From Bacillota bacterium (GTDB lineage Bacteria; Bacillota; UBA4882; UBA8346): 32,908 nt of DNA. Positions 25,789 to 32,908 of the stretch are shown here, one piece after another. Numbering within the stretch: position 1 is the first letter of the stretch; each line of letters begins with the position of its first letter. The notes under the pieces were generated by a model. It ran no database searches. It was not told the origin of the DNA and saw nothing but the letters and a program-made list of their open reading frames with translations. The DNA lies in assembly GCA_012735315.1 (NCBI GenBank), contig JAAYHS010000140.1, positions 1 to 32,908 on the forward strand. Direction: 5' to 3'. The position numbers and the translations under genes were made by a program.

Positions 25789-26637
25789 TTAAACACTTAA
25801 AAAATATGGTTTAAAATAGATTACGACGTAATATACTACCGGCGCGGTAAGCAGCAAACTGTCAAAACGGTCTAAAACCCCACCGTGTCCGGGCAAAAAA
25901 TAACCGGAATCCTTTACGCCGGCATTGCGCTTAATAATCGATTCAATCAGGTCGCCGAACTGACCGGCGGCCACCACTAAAAATCCTAAGATTAACATTA
26001 AGATCATGTCTTTATCGAAAAACAGCCCCAAAATAACGGCTATGATCAAACCTCCGGCGAACCCGCCGATGGAGCCCTCAATACTCTTTTTAGGACTGAT
26101 TTTGGGACAGAGTTTATGTTTTCCAAAATTAATACCGATGAAGTAAGCGGCCGAGTCGTTGGCCCAGGTGACTAGAATGGCAAACAGAACATAAAACAGT
26201 CCGTCGATTCCCGGAATAAATCTTAACAATAAGATATATGCGAACATGAAGCCGATATAGACCGTTCCGAACAAATTGGCGGCGGCATTGATCAATCCTT
26301 GTTCGGGATTGCCCCTCGAAAGTTCGTTAATGAAAATAACGGCAAAGATTATTATCAACATCAACGGTAAAGTCCGTTCGCCGATCCACAACGCCTCGAA
26401 GGGGTTAATTCCGGTATTAGCGGAGCTTACATGGATTAATCCCAATAGAAACAAGGAACCGCCCAGCATCACTTGCGTTTGAGAGCGAATCTTTTGTTTT
26501 TTTAATAATTCGGCATACTCTAAAATACCCAGTGTAGTTAATAAACCAACCGCCAAGGTAAAAGGGAGTCTGCCAAAACCGATCAAGAATAATAATAAAG
26601 CTCCACCCAATACTCCCGAAATCAATCGTTGGATCAT
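25789..26637 (-). CDS. cdsA: Phosphatidate cytidylyltransferase (CDP-diglyceride synthase)
   Basis: CdsA makes CDP-diacylglycerol from phosphatidate and CTP, the branch point for all phospholipids. The 282-aa protein has about eight membrane helices. The C-terminal family signature is intact around 230-262: KRNAGVKDSGYFLPGHGG followed by VLDRFDS, containing the catalytic aspartates. The ATG overlaps the uppS stop by 4 bp (ATGA), so it is translationally coupled. GGAGGAAAGGG within the end of uppS serves as ribosome binding site. The gene matches the family in size. Confidence 0.97.
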   Translation of the reverse strand: MIQRLISGVLGGALLLFLIGFGRLPFTLAVGLLTTLGILEYAELLKKQKIRSQTQVMLGGSLFLLGLIHVSSANTGINPFEALWIGERTLPLMLIIIFAVIFINELSRGNPEQGLINAAANLFGTVYIGFMFAYILLLRFIPGIDGLFYVLFAILVTWANDSAAYFIGINFGKHKLCPKISPKKSIEGSIGGFAGGLIIAVILGLFFDKDMILMLILGFLVVAAGQFGDLIESIIKRNAGVKDSGYFLPGHGGVLDRFDSLLLTAPVVYYVVIYFKPYFLSV

Positions 26638-27395
26638 CGACCCTTTCCTCCTCCCTTGACTTGTCCATAGCGGCGTTCACGTCGGCTAAAAGATTCAAAA
26701 GCGGCCAACAGATGTTCTTTGGAAAAATCCGGCCAATAATGCTTGGAAAAATATAATTCGGTGTAAGCCGCTTGCCAAATCAAAAAATTACTGATCCGCC
26801 ATTCCCCGCCGGGACGGATTAAGAGATCGGGATCGGGTTGTCCGGTGGTAAATAACCGTTTCGTAAAGTCCTCTTCTTGAAACTGTTCCGGATCTAGTTT
26901 ACCGTCTTTAACCTGACGCAAAACACCCTTGATAGCCGCCAGAATTTCAGCGCGTCCTCCGTAGTTAATCGCGATGTTAAGGGTTAATAAGCGGTTGGCG
27001 GCGGTAAGTTTTTCGGCTTCCTCCATCAACGTTACCAATTCAGGCTTGAGGTTCTCTTTAAGTCCGATGAATCTGACTCTTATTTGTCTTTGATGAAGTT
27101 TCGGAACTTCGTTTTGAAGCGCTTCCAAAAAAAGGCCCATTAAATAGTCGACTTCTTCGGGTGGACGACGCCAGTTTTCAGTGGAAAAGGCATAAACTGT
27201 AAGATACTTAACGCCATATTCCAGACAGGTTTCCAGCAGATCACGCAACCGCTCCAAGCCGGCCCGGTGACCGGCGGAACGTGGCAAACCTCTTTTTTCG
27301 GCCCAGCGCCCATTGCCGTCCATGATTATCGCCAAATGTTCGGGAATTGTTAAAGCGCTCTGCTTCTTTTTCTTAAACCAATTTATGATCTTCAT
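26634..27395 (-). CDS. uppS: Undecaprenyl diphosphate synthase
   Basis: UppS is the cis-prenyltransferase that builds the C55 lipid carrier for cell wall and, here, possibly for the mannosyl lipid of the genes at the right edge. The 253-aa protein shows IIMDGNGRWAEKRGLPRSAGH (23-43) with catalytic Asp26, NIAINYGGRAEI and DLLIRPGGEWRISNFLIWQ, all standard. The ATG has AAGGAGGG at 13 nt, a longer gap than usual. CCCTCC 31 nt further upstream can pair with that GGAGGG and could hide it. A preceding ATT at better spacing is possible but rare. It ends coupled to cdsA. Confidence 0.97.
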   Translation of the reverse strand: MKIINWFKKKKQSALTIPEHLAIIMDGNGRWAEKRGLPRSAGHRAGLERLRDLLETCLEYGVKYLTVYAFSTENWRRPPEEVDYLMGLFLEALQNEVPKLHQRQIRVRFIGLKENLKPELVTLMEEAEKLTAANRLLTLNIAINYGGRAEILAAIKGVLRQVKDGKLDPEQFQEEDFTKRLFTTGQPDPDLLIRPGGEWRISNFLIWQAAYTELYFSKHYWPDFSKEHLLAAFESFSRRERRYGQVKGGGKGR

Positions 27396-27408
27396 AATAA
27401 GCGGGAAG

Positions 27409-27451
27409 CCCTCCTTGGAAACGCCGGTAGTTGCGATGAATATGCGGAGGG
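27409..27451 (-). promoter_or_regulatory. Possible hairpin hiding the uppS ribosome binding site
   Basis: On the minus strand GGAGGG (27409-27414), the uppS Shine-Dalgarno, is exactly complementary to CCCTCC (27446-27451) with 31 nt between them. The two lie in the 64-nt frr-uppS spacer. Chance pairing is quite possible for six bases. Confidence 0.3.
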
Positions 27452-27459
27452 AAGGTCCT

Positions 27460-28017
27460 TTAAACTTCCAAAATCTCCTTTTCTTTTTGAGCCAACAATT
27501 TGTCGATTTCAGCGATGTATTTATCGGTTAATTTTTGAATATCCTCCAAACCTCTCTTTTGTTCATCCTCAGTTATCTGGCCCGCTTTTTCCAAGTTCTT
27601 GATTTTATCGTTGGCGTCACGACGGAGATTTCGAATAGCCACTCTTTTTTCCTCCGCCTCTTTCCGAACCACTTTAACCAATTCTTTGCGGCGTTCCTCG
27701 GTTAATTGCGGTATCGGCACCCGGATTACCGAGCCGTCGTTAACCGGATTTAAACCTAAATCCGCTTTTAAGATCGCCTTTTCAATGGCGGACAAGATCG
27801 ATTTGTCCCAGGGCTGAACTACGATGGTTCGGGGATCCGGGACCGTAATCCCGGCGACTTGATTTAAGGGGCTGGGAGTACCGTAATATTCAACTACTAC
27901 CCGATCCAAAATGCCGGCGTTCGCCCTCCCGGTCCGGATTGCTTGAAATTCTTTTTTTGTTGCTTCAATCGTCATCTTCATATGGCTTTCAGTTTCTTTA
28001 AGAAGGTCTTTAACCAT
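27460..28017 (-). CDS. frr: Ribosome recycling factor
   Basis: Frr splits the post-termination ribosome together with EF-G. The protein is 185 aa, the standard length, with the triple-helix signature ending in [25 protein letters not shown]. The motif [19 protein letters not shown] is present near 28-46, including the tRNA-mimic tip residues. The ATG has GGAGGAG 9 nt upstream and the gene starts only 4 nt after the pyrH stop codon. The pyrH-frr-uppS-cdsA order is typical. Confidence 0.98.
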   Translation of the reverse strand: MVKDLLKETESHMKMTIEATKKEFQAIRTGRANAGILDRVVVEYYGTPSPLNQVAGITVPDPRTIVVQPWDKSILSAIEKAILKADLGLNPVNDGSVIRVPIPQLTEERRKELVKVVRKEAEEKRVAIRNLRRDANDKIKNLEKAGQITEDEQKRGLEDIQKLTDKYIAEIDKLLAQKEKEILEV

Positions 28018-28021
28018 AATC

Positions 28022-28816
<795 letters not shown>

Positions 28817-28963
28817 TAAATTTGAGCAGTCGCTCATCCCGGTTCGCCTGGGCGCTTAGGCGCTTATAAAGATGAAAACCGGTTTTAACTCTATGTCTCT
28901 TCACGGCGGCCGATTCATCATCCGCCGCCGCGACACAAAGGCCCGAAGAAAGATCTAATTACA

Positions 28964-28988
28964 GAAAAAAGGAACACTTGCGTGTTCC
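28964..28988 (-). terminator. Rho-independent terminator of tsf
   Basis: On the minus strand GGAACAC pairs with GTGTTCC (7 bp) around a GCAA tetraloop and is followed by six T. It begins right after the tsf stop, so pyrH needs its own promoter or read-through. Confidence 0.92.
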
Positions 28989-28992
28989 CAAC

Positions 28993-29925
28993 TTATCTAT
29001 TGATCTGGGTCATTACTTCGGATGCGAAGTCGTCTTGTCTTTTTTCGAGGCCTTCACCTTTCTCAAAACGGGCAAACTTGGTAATCGTAATATTCTCGCC
29101 CAATTTGCCGTTGTACTCTTGGAGCAATTTAGAAATGGTCTGGTTCGGATCCTTAATGAACGCTTGCTCCAGAATACAAACTTCTTTATAAAACTTATCC
29201 AATCTGCCGATCATGATTTTTTCGGCGATCGCCTCCGGTTTGCCTTCATTCATCGCTTGAGCCTTATAAATAGCCTTCTCGCGCTCCAATACTTCGGCGG
29301 GAACCTCTTCCCTGCGGACATATTCCGGCTTGGCGGCGGCCACTTGCATCGCCAGATCCTTGGCCAAGTTTAGAAATTCCGGATTGGTAAGGGTTTCTTT
29401 TTTAGAAACCGCGCACTCCAACAGGACGCCGATTTTACCGCCCATATGGATGTAAGAATCGATCAACCCGTTTTCACCGGTTTCAAAGCGGGCAAATCTT
29501 CGCACATTGATATTTTCTCCAATCTTGGCGACCAAACCGGTAATAGTATCAGCCACGGTATTACCGTCGGCAAGCGCAACCTTGGCTAGGGCTTCGTTGT
29601 CGGCGGGGTTCTTGGCGGCGACAGCCACGGCAAGATCTTGTACGAACCTCTGAAAATCGGGGTTTTTAGCGACAAAGTCGGTTTCACAGTTAACTTCAAC
29701 CAGAACTCCTACTTTTTTGTCGGCGGCGATATGAGCGCCGACCAAACCTTCGGCCGCAGTCCGTCCCGCTTTTTTAGCGGCGGCGGCTAAGCCTTTTTCT
29801 CTTAAAAACGCGATCGCTTTTTCAAGATCGCCACCGGTTTCAGTCAAGGCTTTTTTACAATCCATCATGCCCGCTCCGGTGCGTTCGCGCAGTTCTTTAA
29901 CAATCGCGGCGGAAATCTCAGCCAT
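28993..29925 (-). CDS. tsf: Elongation factor Ts
   Basis: EF-Ts exchanges GDP for GTP on EF-Tu. The 310-aa protein has the N-terminal UBA-like domain with [15 protein letters not shown] (about 13-27) and the invariant [13 protein letters not shown] (about 75-87) that contacts EF-Tu, followed by the two core subdomains. It is slightly longer than the Bacillus form. The chosen start is ATG at 29925, with GGAGG upstream and the family-typical MAEISAA; an earlier in-frame start would add seven residues that overlap the ribosome binding site. A promoter precedes it and a terminator follows, so it can be transcribed alone. Confidence 0.97.
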   Translation of the reverse strand: MAEISAAIVKELRERTGAGMMDCKKALTETGGDLEKAIAFLREKGLAAAAKKAGRTAAEGLVGAHIAADKKVGVLVEVNCETDFVAKNPDFQRFVQDLAVAVAAKNPADNEALAKVALADGNTVADTITGLVAKIGENINVRRFARFETGENGLIDSYIHMGGKIGVLLECAVSKKETLTNPEFLNLAKDLAMQVAAAKPEYVRREEVPAEVLEREKAIYKAQAMNEGKPEAIAEKIMIGRLDKFYKEVCILEQAFIKDPNQTISKLLQEYNGKLGENITITKFARFEKGEGLEKRQDDFASEVMTQINR

Positions 29926-29966
29926 CTTCCTTCCTCCTTTAATCACCCATCATCTATCAAAAACTA

Positions 29967-29996
29967 TTTAAAAACAACAACCCATGACGATGTCAA
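29967..29996 (-). promoter_or_regulatory. Putative sigma-A promoter of tsf
   Basis: On the minus strand a perfect TTGACA (29991-29996) is 18 bp from TTTAAA (29967-29972). It lies between the rpsB terminator and the tsf start. Confidence 0.45.
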
Positions 29997-30050
29997 CCGT
30001 TTTGTTTTCAACCGAGGTTAACGCGGTCCGACTTCAGCTCAGTCTTGGTT

Positions 30051-30086
30051 AAAAAAGGGTGGGCTAGGTTCCCCTGGACCACCCTT
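30051..30086 (-). terminator. Terminator between rpsB and tsf
   Basis: On the minus strand AAGGGTGG pairs with CCACCCTT (8 bp), with a possible inner AGG / CCT helix, and ends in six T. It starts 8 nt after the rpsB stop. The GGGTGG of the stem superficially recalls a T-box but the position excludes that. Confidence 0.88.
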
Positions 30087-30093
30087 TCGGAAA

Positions 30094-30864
30094 TCAGGCT
30101 TCTTCCATTAATTCCAACTCGGCAAGGTTTTCTTCTTCGACGGTTTCCGCGTCGGTATCGGGAGTGGTATCCGTCATTTGTTCGCCTTGCTTGGCTTCGA
30201 TAACCGCATCGGCGATCTTCCCGGCTAATAATTTAACCGCTCTAATAGCATCGTCATTTCCCGGGATCACATAATCGATTTCGTCCGGGTCACAGTTAGT
30301 ATCGACGATTCCAACCAAGGGAATTCCCAATTTCCTGGCTTCGGCTACGGCAATTCTTTCTTTACGGGAATCGACGATAAAAACCGCGCCTGGTAGTTTA
30401 TGCATATTCCGAATACCGGATAAAAATTTCATCAAACGGGCTTTTTCTTTCTGGAGTTGCAGTACTTCTTTTTTGGGGAGGGAGTCAAAGGAACCGTCTT
30501 GTTCCATCTGTTCGATCTTACGCAGCCGGTCAATTCGGGAACGGATGGTTTTAAAGTTGGTCAATGTTCCGCCCAGCCAACGTTGGGATACATAAGGCAT
30601 TCCGCAACGTTCGGCTTCTTCCTTAATTGCGTCCTGAGCTTGCTTTTTGGTCCCGACAAACAAAACCGTCTCTCCGTTTTCAACGATGGAACGGATAAAG
30701 TTATAAGCTTCATCGACCTTTTTAACGGTTTTTTGAAGGTCGATAATATAGATACCGTTCCTTTCAGTGAAGATGTACTGAGCCATCTTCGGGTTCCAAC
30801 GTCTTGTCTGGTGACCGAAATGCACGCCGGCTTCCAATAATTGCTTCATGGAAATCACAGCCAC
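30094..30864 (-). CDS. rpsB: Small ribosomal subunit protein uS2
   Basis: This is a 256-aa S2 protein of the 30S subunit, with the hallmark [17 protein letters not shown] near the N-terminus, followed by [17 protein letters not shown], the coiled-coil insert, [19 protein letters not shown] and an acidic C-terminal tail. I placed the start at GTG 30864, giving [10 protein letters not shown] as in related Clostridia, because AAAGGAGG lies 8 nt upstream; an earlier GTG at 30873 overlaps the Shine-Dalgarno sequence itself. A promoter about 140 nt upstream gives a structured leader. A terminator directly follows the gene. Confidence 0.97.
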   Translation of the reverse strand: MAVISMKQLLEAGVHFGHQTRRWNPKMAQYIFTERNGIYIIDLQKTVKKVDEAYNFIRSIVENGETVLFVGTKKQAQDAIKEEAERCGMPYVSQRWLGGTLTNFKTIRSRIDRLRKIEQMEQDGSFDSLPKKEVLQLQKEKARLMKFLSGIRNMHKLPGAVFIVDSRKERIAVAEARKLGIPLVGIVDTNCDPDEIDYVIPGNDDAIRAVKLLAGKIADAVIEAKQGEQMTDTTPDTDAETVEEENLAELELMEEA

Positions 30865-30999
30865 ATTAGCCACCTCCTTTCTCCGGTTTTTTCTCCTCCG
30901 CCTTCGTCGTCTCTCGCGCGGACCCCCAAAGGGGGACCTCCGTCGAAATCGGAAGGCGTGTGTAATATCTACCGTTTAAAGGTAGAAAAAAATACACCG
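30865..30999 (-). promoter_or_regulatory. Structured 5' leader of rpsB
   Basis: The untranslated region of about 135 nt can fold into several helices on the minus strand. The first is a hairpin CTACC / GGTAG enclosed by GCGGTGTA / TACAC(A)CGC. The second is CCCCC-TTT-GGGGG. The third is a closing helix CGCCTTC / GAAGGCG around the second. An alternative hairpin CTTCCG / CGGAGG would compete with the closing helix. Many r-protein operons are controlled by their own product binding such leaders; S2 autoregulation here is inference. Confidence 0.45.
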
Positions 31000-31005
31000 C
31001 TAAAT

Positions 31006-31034
31006 AGTATAACATAGGAATCGAAGGTTGAAAA
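31006..31034 (-). promoter_or_regulatory. Promoter of rpsB (extended -10)
   Basis: On the minus strand TATACT (31006-31011) is preceded by TG-T, an extended -10, with a weak -35 TTTTCA (31029-31034) at 17 bp. Runs of A and T lie upstream, resembling an UP element. Confidence 0.6.
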
Positions 31035-31081
31035 GCTTTTTTTGCAAGTCTTTCAGTTTCATTCGCCTTATTTCTCGCCAA

Positions 31082-31235
31082 GATGAATGTTCAAAAATAA
31101 GAGCTGTCCCCAAATAGACTTTCGGCCGTTCTGTCCGCCCAAATCTAAAAATCCCGAACCATGCCATAACAGGACCTGGTGGAGATGAGCGGATCCGCTT
31201 GTTGTCTATTTGGGCAACAGCCCCGGACGTTCATC
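31082..31235. mobile_element. MITE-like palindromic element between trx and rpsB
   Basis: Two outward-facing arms form imperfect terminal inverted repeats. The outermost is GATGAAYGT (31082-31090 and 31227-31235). Inside are GAGCTGTCCCCAAATAGAC (31101-31119) and the inverse of GCTGTTGCCCAAATAGAC (31204-31221), matching at 16 positions with one extra base. The middle contains a perfect 12-bp palindrome AGCGGATCCGCT (31188-31199). There is no ORF that could be a transposase, which suggests a non-autonomous element of about 154 bp. I see no clear target duplication. With the rpsB leader it accounts for most of the 431-bp gap between trx and rpsB. Confidence 0.55.
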
Positions 31236-31295
31236 GGATTATTCATTATATTTTCTTATCTTACCGGATTTTATATTTAAAGGGTTTAATCTCAA

Positions 31296-31613
31296 TTAAT
31301 GAATCCAATTTTCCAAACGGCTGATAATAGCCGGTTTCGGCAATGCGCCGACAAATTGATCCACCGGTTTCCCCTGCTTAAAAATGATCATTGTCGGAAT
31401 CGACATCACATTGTATTCCGCGGCCAAATTGGGATTCTCGTCGACATTTACTTTAACGATCTTCACTACCCCATCATATTGGACGCTCAACTCTTCCAAT
31501 ACCGGCGCCACCATCCGGCAAGGGCCGCACCAGGGAGCCCAAAAATCAACCAAAACAACGCCTTCGGAATCCAATACTTCTTTTTTAAAATCGGTTTCCG
31601 ATAAATTCACCAT
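31296..31613 (-). CDS. trxA: Thioredoxin
   Basis: This is a 105-aa thioredoxin, a cytoplasmic disulfide reductase. The active site WCGPC has Cys29 and Cys32, the cis-proline is Pro74 in SIPTMIIF, and Asp23 of the buried pair is present in VDFWAPW. Length and fold are canonical. The ATG has GAGGTGA 7 nt upstream. It has its own consensus promoter with a palindrome over the likely transcription start. The MITE-like element lies just downstream, and I see no clear terminator. Confidence 0.98.
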   Translation of the reverse strand: MVNLSETDFKKEVLDSEGVVLVDFWAPWCGPCRMVAPVLEELSVQYDGVVKIVKVNVDENPNLAAEYNVMSIPTMIIFKQGKPVDQFVGALPKPAIISRLENWIH

Positions 31614-31670
31614 TTAGAATCACCTCTCAAATACTTTTCCTTAATTAGTTTAACCGGAATTAAGAATCTA

Positions 31671-31687
31671 ATTACCCTACTGGGTAT
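31671..31687 (-). promoter_or_regulatory. Operator-like palindrome at the trx transcription start
   Basis: A perfect 5-bp inverted repeat with a 4-nt core, TACCC-TACT-GGGTA on the plus strand, sits immediately downstream of the trx -10 and would cover the start of transcription. Its G/C tract flanked by TA resembles sites of CsoR/CstR-type repressors. No such regulator is encoded in the window, so the match is only by pattern. Confidence 0.45.
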
Positions 31688-31716
31688 AGTATATCAGTTC
31701 CGAGAAACTTCGTCAA
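31688..31716 (-). promoter_or_regulatory. Consensus sigma-A promoter of trx
   Basis: On the minus strand TTGACG (31711-31716) and TATACT (31688-31693) are exactly 17 bp apart, with TG-A before the -10. It starts 10 nt after the stop codon of the glycosyltransferase gene. This is the best-formed promoter I found. Confidence 0.8.
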
Positions 31717-31726
31717 GTGGCTTTTT

Positions 31727-32470
31727 TTAGCGCTTATTCCCGGGATAATTTTTTATCCTCCCGTAAAGCTTGAAGGATTCTTGAAAAGCCTTTAAAATTA
31801 CCCTCAACTTGGCTCCGGTCTGGACGCCGGCTTTCCTTGGATAATGATGGACCCCGCATTCAACGACTTTAGCGCCGCTCTTCATAATTTTAGTAAGAAT
31901 TTCGACACTAATCAACGCCCCGCTTGATTCGATGGTGATATTCTCAATTAATTCCCGCTTAAACAGTTTAAAAGCGCAATCAACATCCTTAACTTTTAAC
32001 CCGAATAAGACCCTCGCCCACATTTTCCAACCGAAGGCGTTGAGCTTCCGGATTAAAGGATCGGCCCGTTTGATACGGAACCCCAATACCGCATCAATAC
32101 TGGGATCTTCTTTCATCAAATCAATGAAGGTAGTCAATTCTTGCAAATCAAATTGCAGATCGCAATCGGAGAAAAAGATCAAACCGTACCGGCAACTCTT
32201 AAATCCGGTTTGCAAAGCTCCGCCATAACCCTGATTCTGAAGATGGCGTTTTAAAACGACGCGCTCATTTTTGCGGGCATATTCCTCGACAATAGCCGCG
32301 GTCCGGTCCTTACTGCCGTCATCTACGATGATAATTTCATAATCGCAACCGAGCGGTTCCAAAACAGCGATACTCTTCTCAATTGTTTCCCCTACGTTTT
32401 CTTCTTCGTTGTAAGCCGGGAAAAACAAGCTGATTCCTCTTTCCAACGGATCCCCGTTTTTTTGACTCAT
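31727..32470 (-). CDS. GT2 glycosyltransferase, polyprenyl-phosphate mannosyltransferase-like
   Basis: This 247-aa cytoplasmic family 2 glycosyltransferase (GT-A fold) is of the dolichyl-phosphate mannose synthase type. It has PAYNEEENV (18-26), IIIVDDGSKD (46-55) and the metal-binding DCD (102-104) in FFSDCDLQFD, and lacks C-terminal membrane helices. Enzymes of this group transfer a sugar from a nucleotide sugar to polyprenyl phosphate. The ATG has AAGGAGGATTG upstream. The gene immediately before it encodes a PMT-type mannosyltransferase that would use such a lipid-linked sugar, so the two probably act in sequence. The exact sugar is not readable from the sequence. Confidence 0.9.
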   Translation of the reverse strand: MSQKNGDPLERGISLFFPAYNEEENVGETIEKSIAVLEPLGCDYEIIIVDDGSKDRTAAIVEEYARKNERVVLKRHLQNQGYGGALQTGFKSCRYGLIFFSDCDLQFDLQELTTFIDLMKEDPSIDAVLGFRIKRADPLIRKLNAFGWKMWARVLFGLKVKDVDCAFKLFKRELIENITIESSGALISVEILTKIMKSGAKVVECGVHHYPRKAGVQTGAKLRVILKAFQESFKLYGRIKNYPGNKR

Positions 32471-32528
32471 GTCAATCCTCCTTAAAATATCGATTCATGG
32501 AATCCTCCAAGCCGAAGCAATCCTAAAC

Positions 32529-32908
32529 TTAAAAAGACCAATCCCGCGGAAACCATCTTAAGATGTTGATATATCCTTGAGGAACTTCCAATCCGGATAA
32601 GGCCGGGTAAAAGACGATTAATAATACTAAAGAGGCGATCAAAAAACCGTATATCAGCCTTTTACCCTTGATGCCCAGCTTCCAAAGGGGTTCCAGAATG
32701 AAAGCGGACATCACCAGTACAAAAGGCAAAGGGGGATAATAATGATAGATATAGGTAATCCGACTTACCAGCACCCACGGCAAATATAACGACAAGTAAC
32801 CGGCAAAGACCAAATGCATCAATGAAAAGCCTTTGAAAGTCAGTAATTGATAGCCTAAAACCACCACGGCCAAAAGACCCAGCAACCAAATGAGAGGATT
32901 ACCCATAC
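32529..32908 (-). CDS. PMT-family protein O-mannosyltransferase, C-terminal part (cut by window edge)
   Basis: The frame is open at the right edge of the window, so only about 125 C-terminal residues are visible. They contain four hydrophobic segments and fit the C-terminal membrane domain of dolichyl-phosphate-mannose protein mannosyltransferases (PMT_4TMC). Hallmarks are GNPLIWL, PWVLVSRITYIYHYYPPLPF, FYPALSGLEVP and the closing RWFPRDWSF. Such GT39 enzymes move mannose from a polyprenyl lipid to Ser/Thr of exported proteins or other acceptors on the outer side of the membrane. The first visible Met is probably internal. It is 58 bp upstream of the GT2 gene and co-directional. Confidence 0.85.
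   Translation of the reverse strand, partial: MGNPLIWLLGLLAVVVLGYQLLTFKGFSLMHLVFAGYLSLYLPWVLVSRITYIYHYYPPLPFVLVMSAFILEPLWKLGIKGKRLIYGFLIASLVLLIVFYPALSGLEVPQGYINILRWFPRDWSF

Noticed and set aside
30051-30086. GGGTGG motif suggesting a T-box
   Set aside because: It lies directly after the rpsB stop, is the stem of a terminator, and neither the AGGGTGGNACCGCG core nor a specifier loop is present before tsf.
30866-31081. 71-aa minus-strand ORF upstream of rpsB
   Set aside because: It spans the rpsB promoter, the structured leader and the Shine-Dalgarno sequence, and the translation has no domain character. Low chance of being real.

Overview
The window comes from the chromosome of an endospore-forming Bacillota (Firmicutes), probably a clostridial-type lineage. 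The evidence is a spoIVA gene encoding exactly 492 aa beside an HU gene, a PolC-type DNA polymerase, a PdaB-like sporulation deacetylase, strong Shine-Dalgarno sequences, several TTG/GTG starts, and the classic order rpsB-tsf-pyrH-frr-uppS-cdsA-dxr-rseP-ispG-proS-polC. Species cannot be named from the sequence alone. Every supported gene but one lies on the minus strand, so the text follows transcription from high to low coordinates.

Right edge (about 32.9-31.3 kb): the C-terminal part of a PMT-family protein mannosyltransferase and a GT2 polyprenyl-phosphate sugar synthase-like enzyme, then thioredoxin with its own strong promoter and an operator-like palindrome. A MITE-like element lies between trx and rpsB. 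Next (31.0-22.3 kb) come rpsB with a structured leader, tsf, and the run pyrH-frr-uppS-cdsA-ytvI-like-dxr-rseP. This run joins translation, UMP kinase, ribosome recycling, undecaprenyl and CDP-diacylglycerol synthesis, the MEP isoprenoid pathway and a site-2 protease. Terminators follow rpsB, tsf and rseP. ispG, proS and polC follow, separated by intergenic islands of short tandem repeats and palindromes.

Middle (14.2-8.6 kb): the only plus-strand gene, a small four-helix membrane protein, faces a minus-strand unit of a 150-aa protein, a PDZ-radical SAM DUF512 protein, der, plsY and gpsA. This unit is closed by a terminator. spoIVA and hup follow as separately terminated units. Left end (6.1-0.1 kb): pdaB-like, then lepB, an ABC-F ATPase and lonA, probably one unit from a promoter upstream of lepB.

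The coding content is conserved housekeeping and sporulation machinery, and I found no convincing new multi-gene system. The less ordinary signals are between genes: a GACTTCC-like heptamer repeat family at several sites, a palindromic MITE-like element, a structured rpsB leader, a nearly leaderless ispG promoter, and a TACCC-N4-GGGTA palindrome at the start of the trx transcript.
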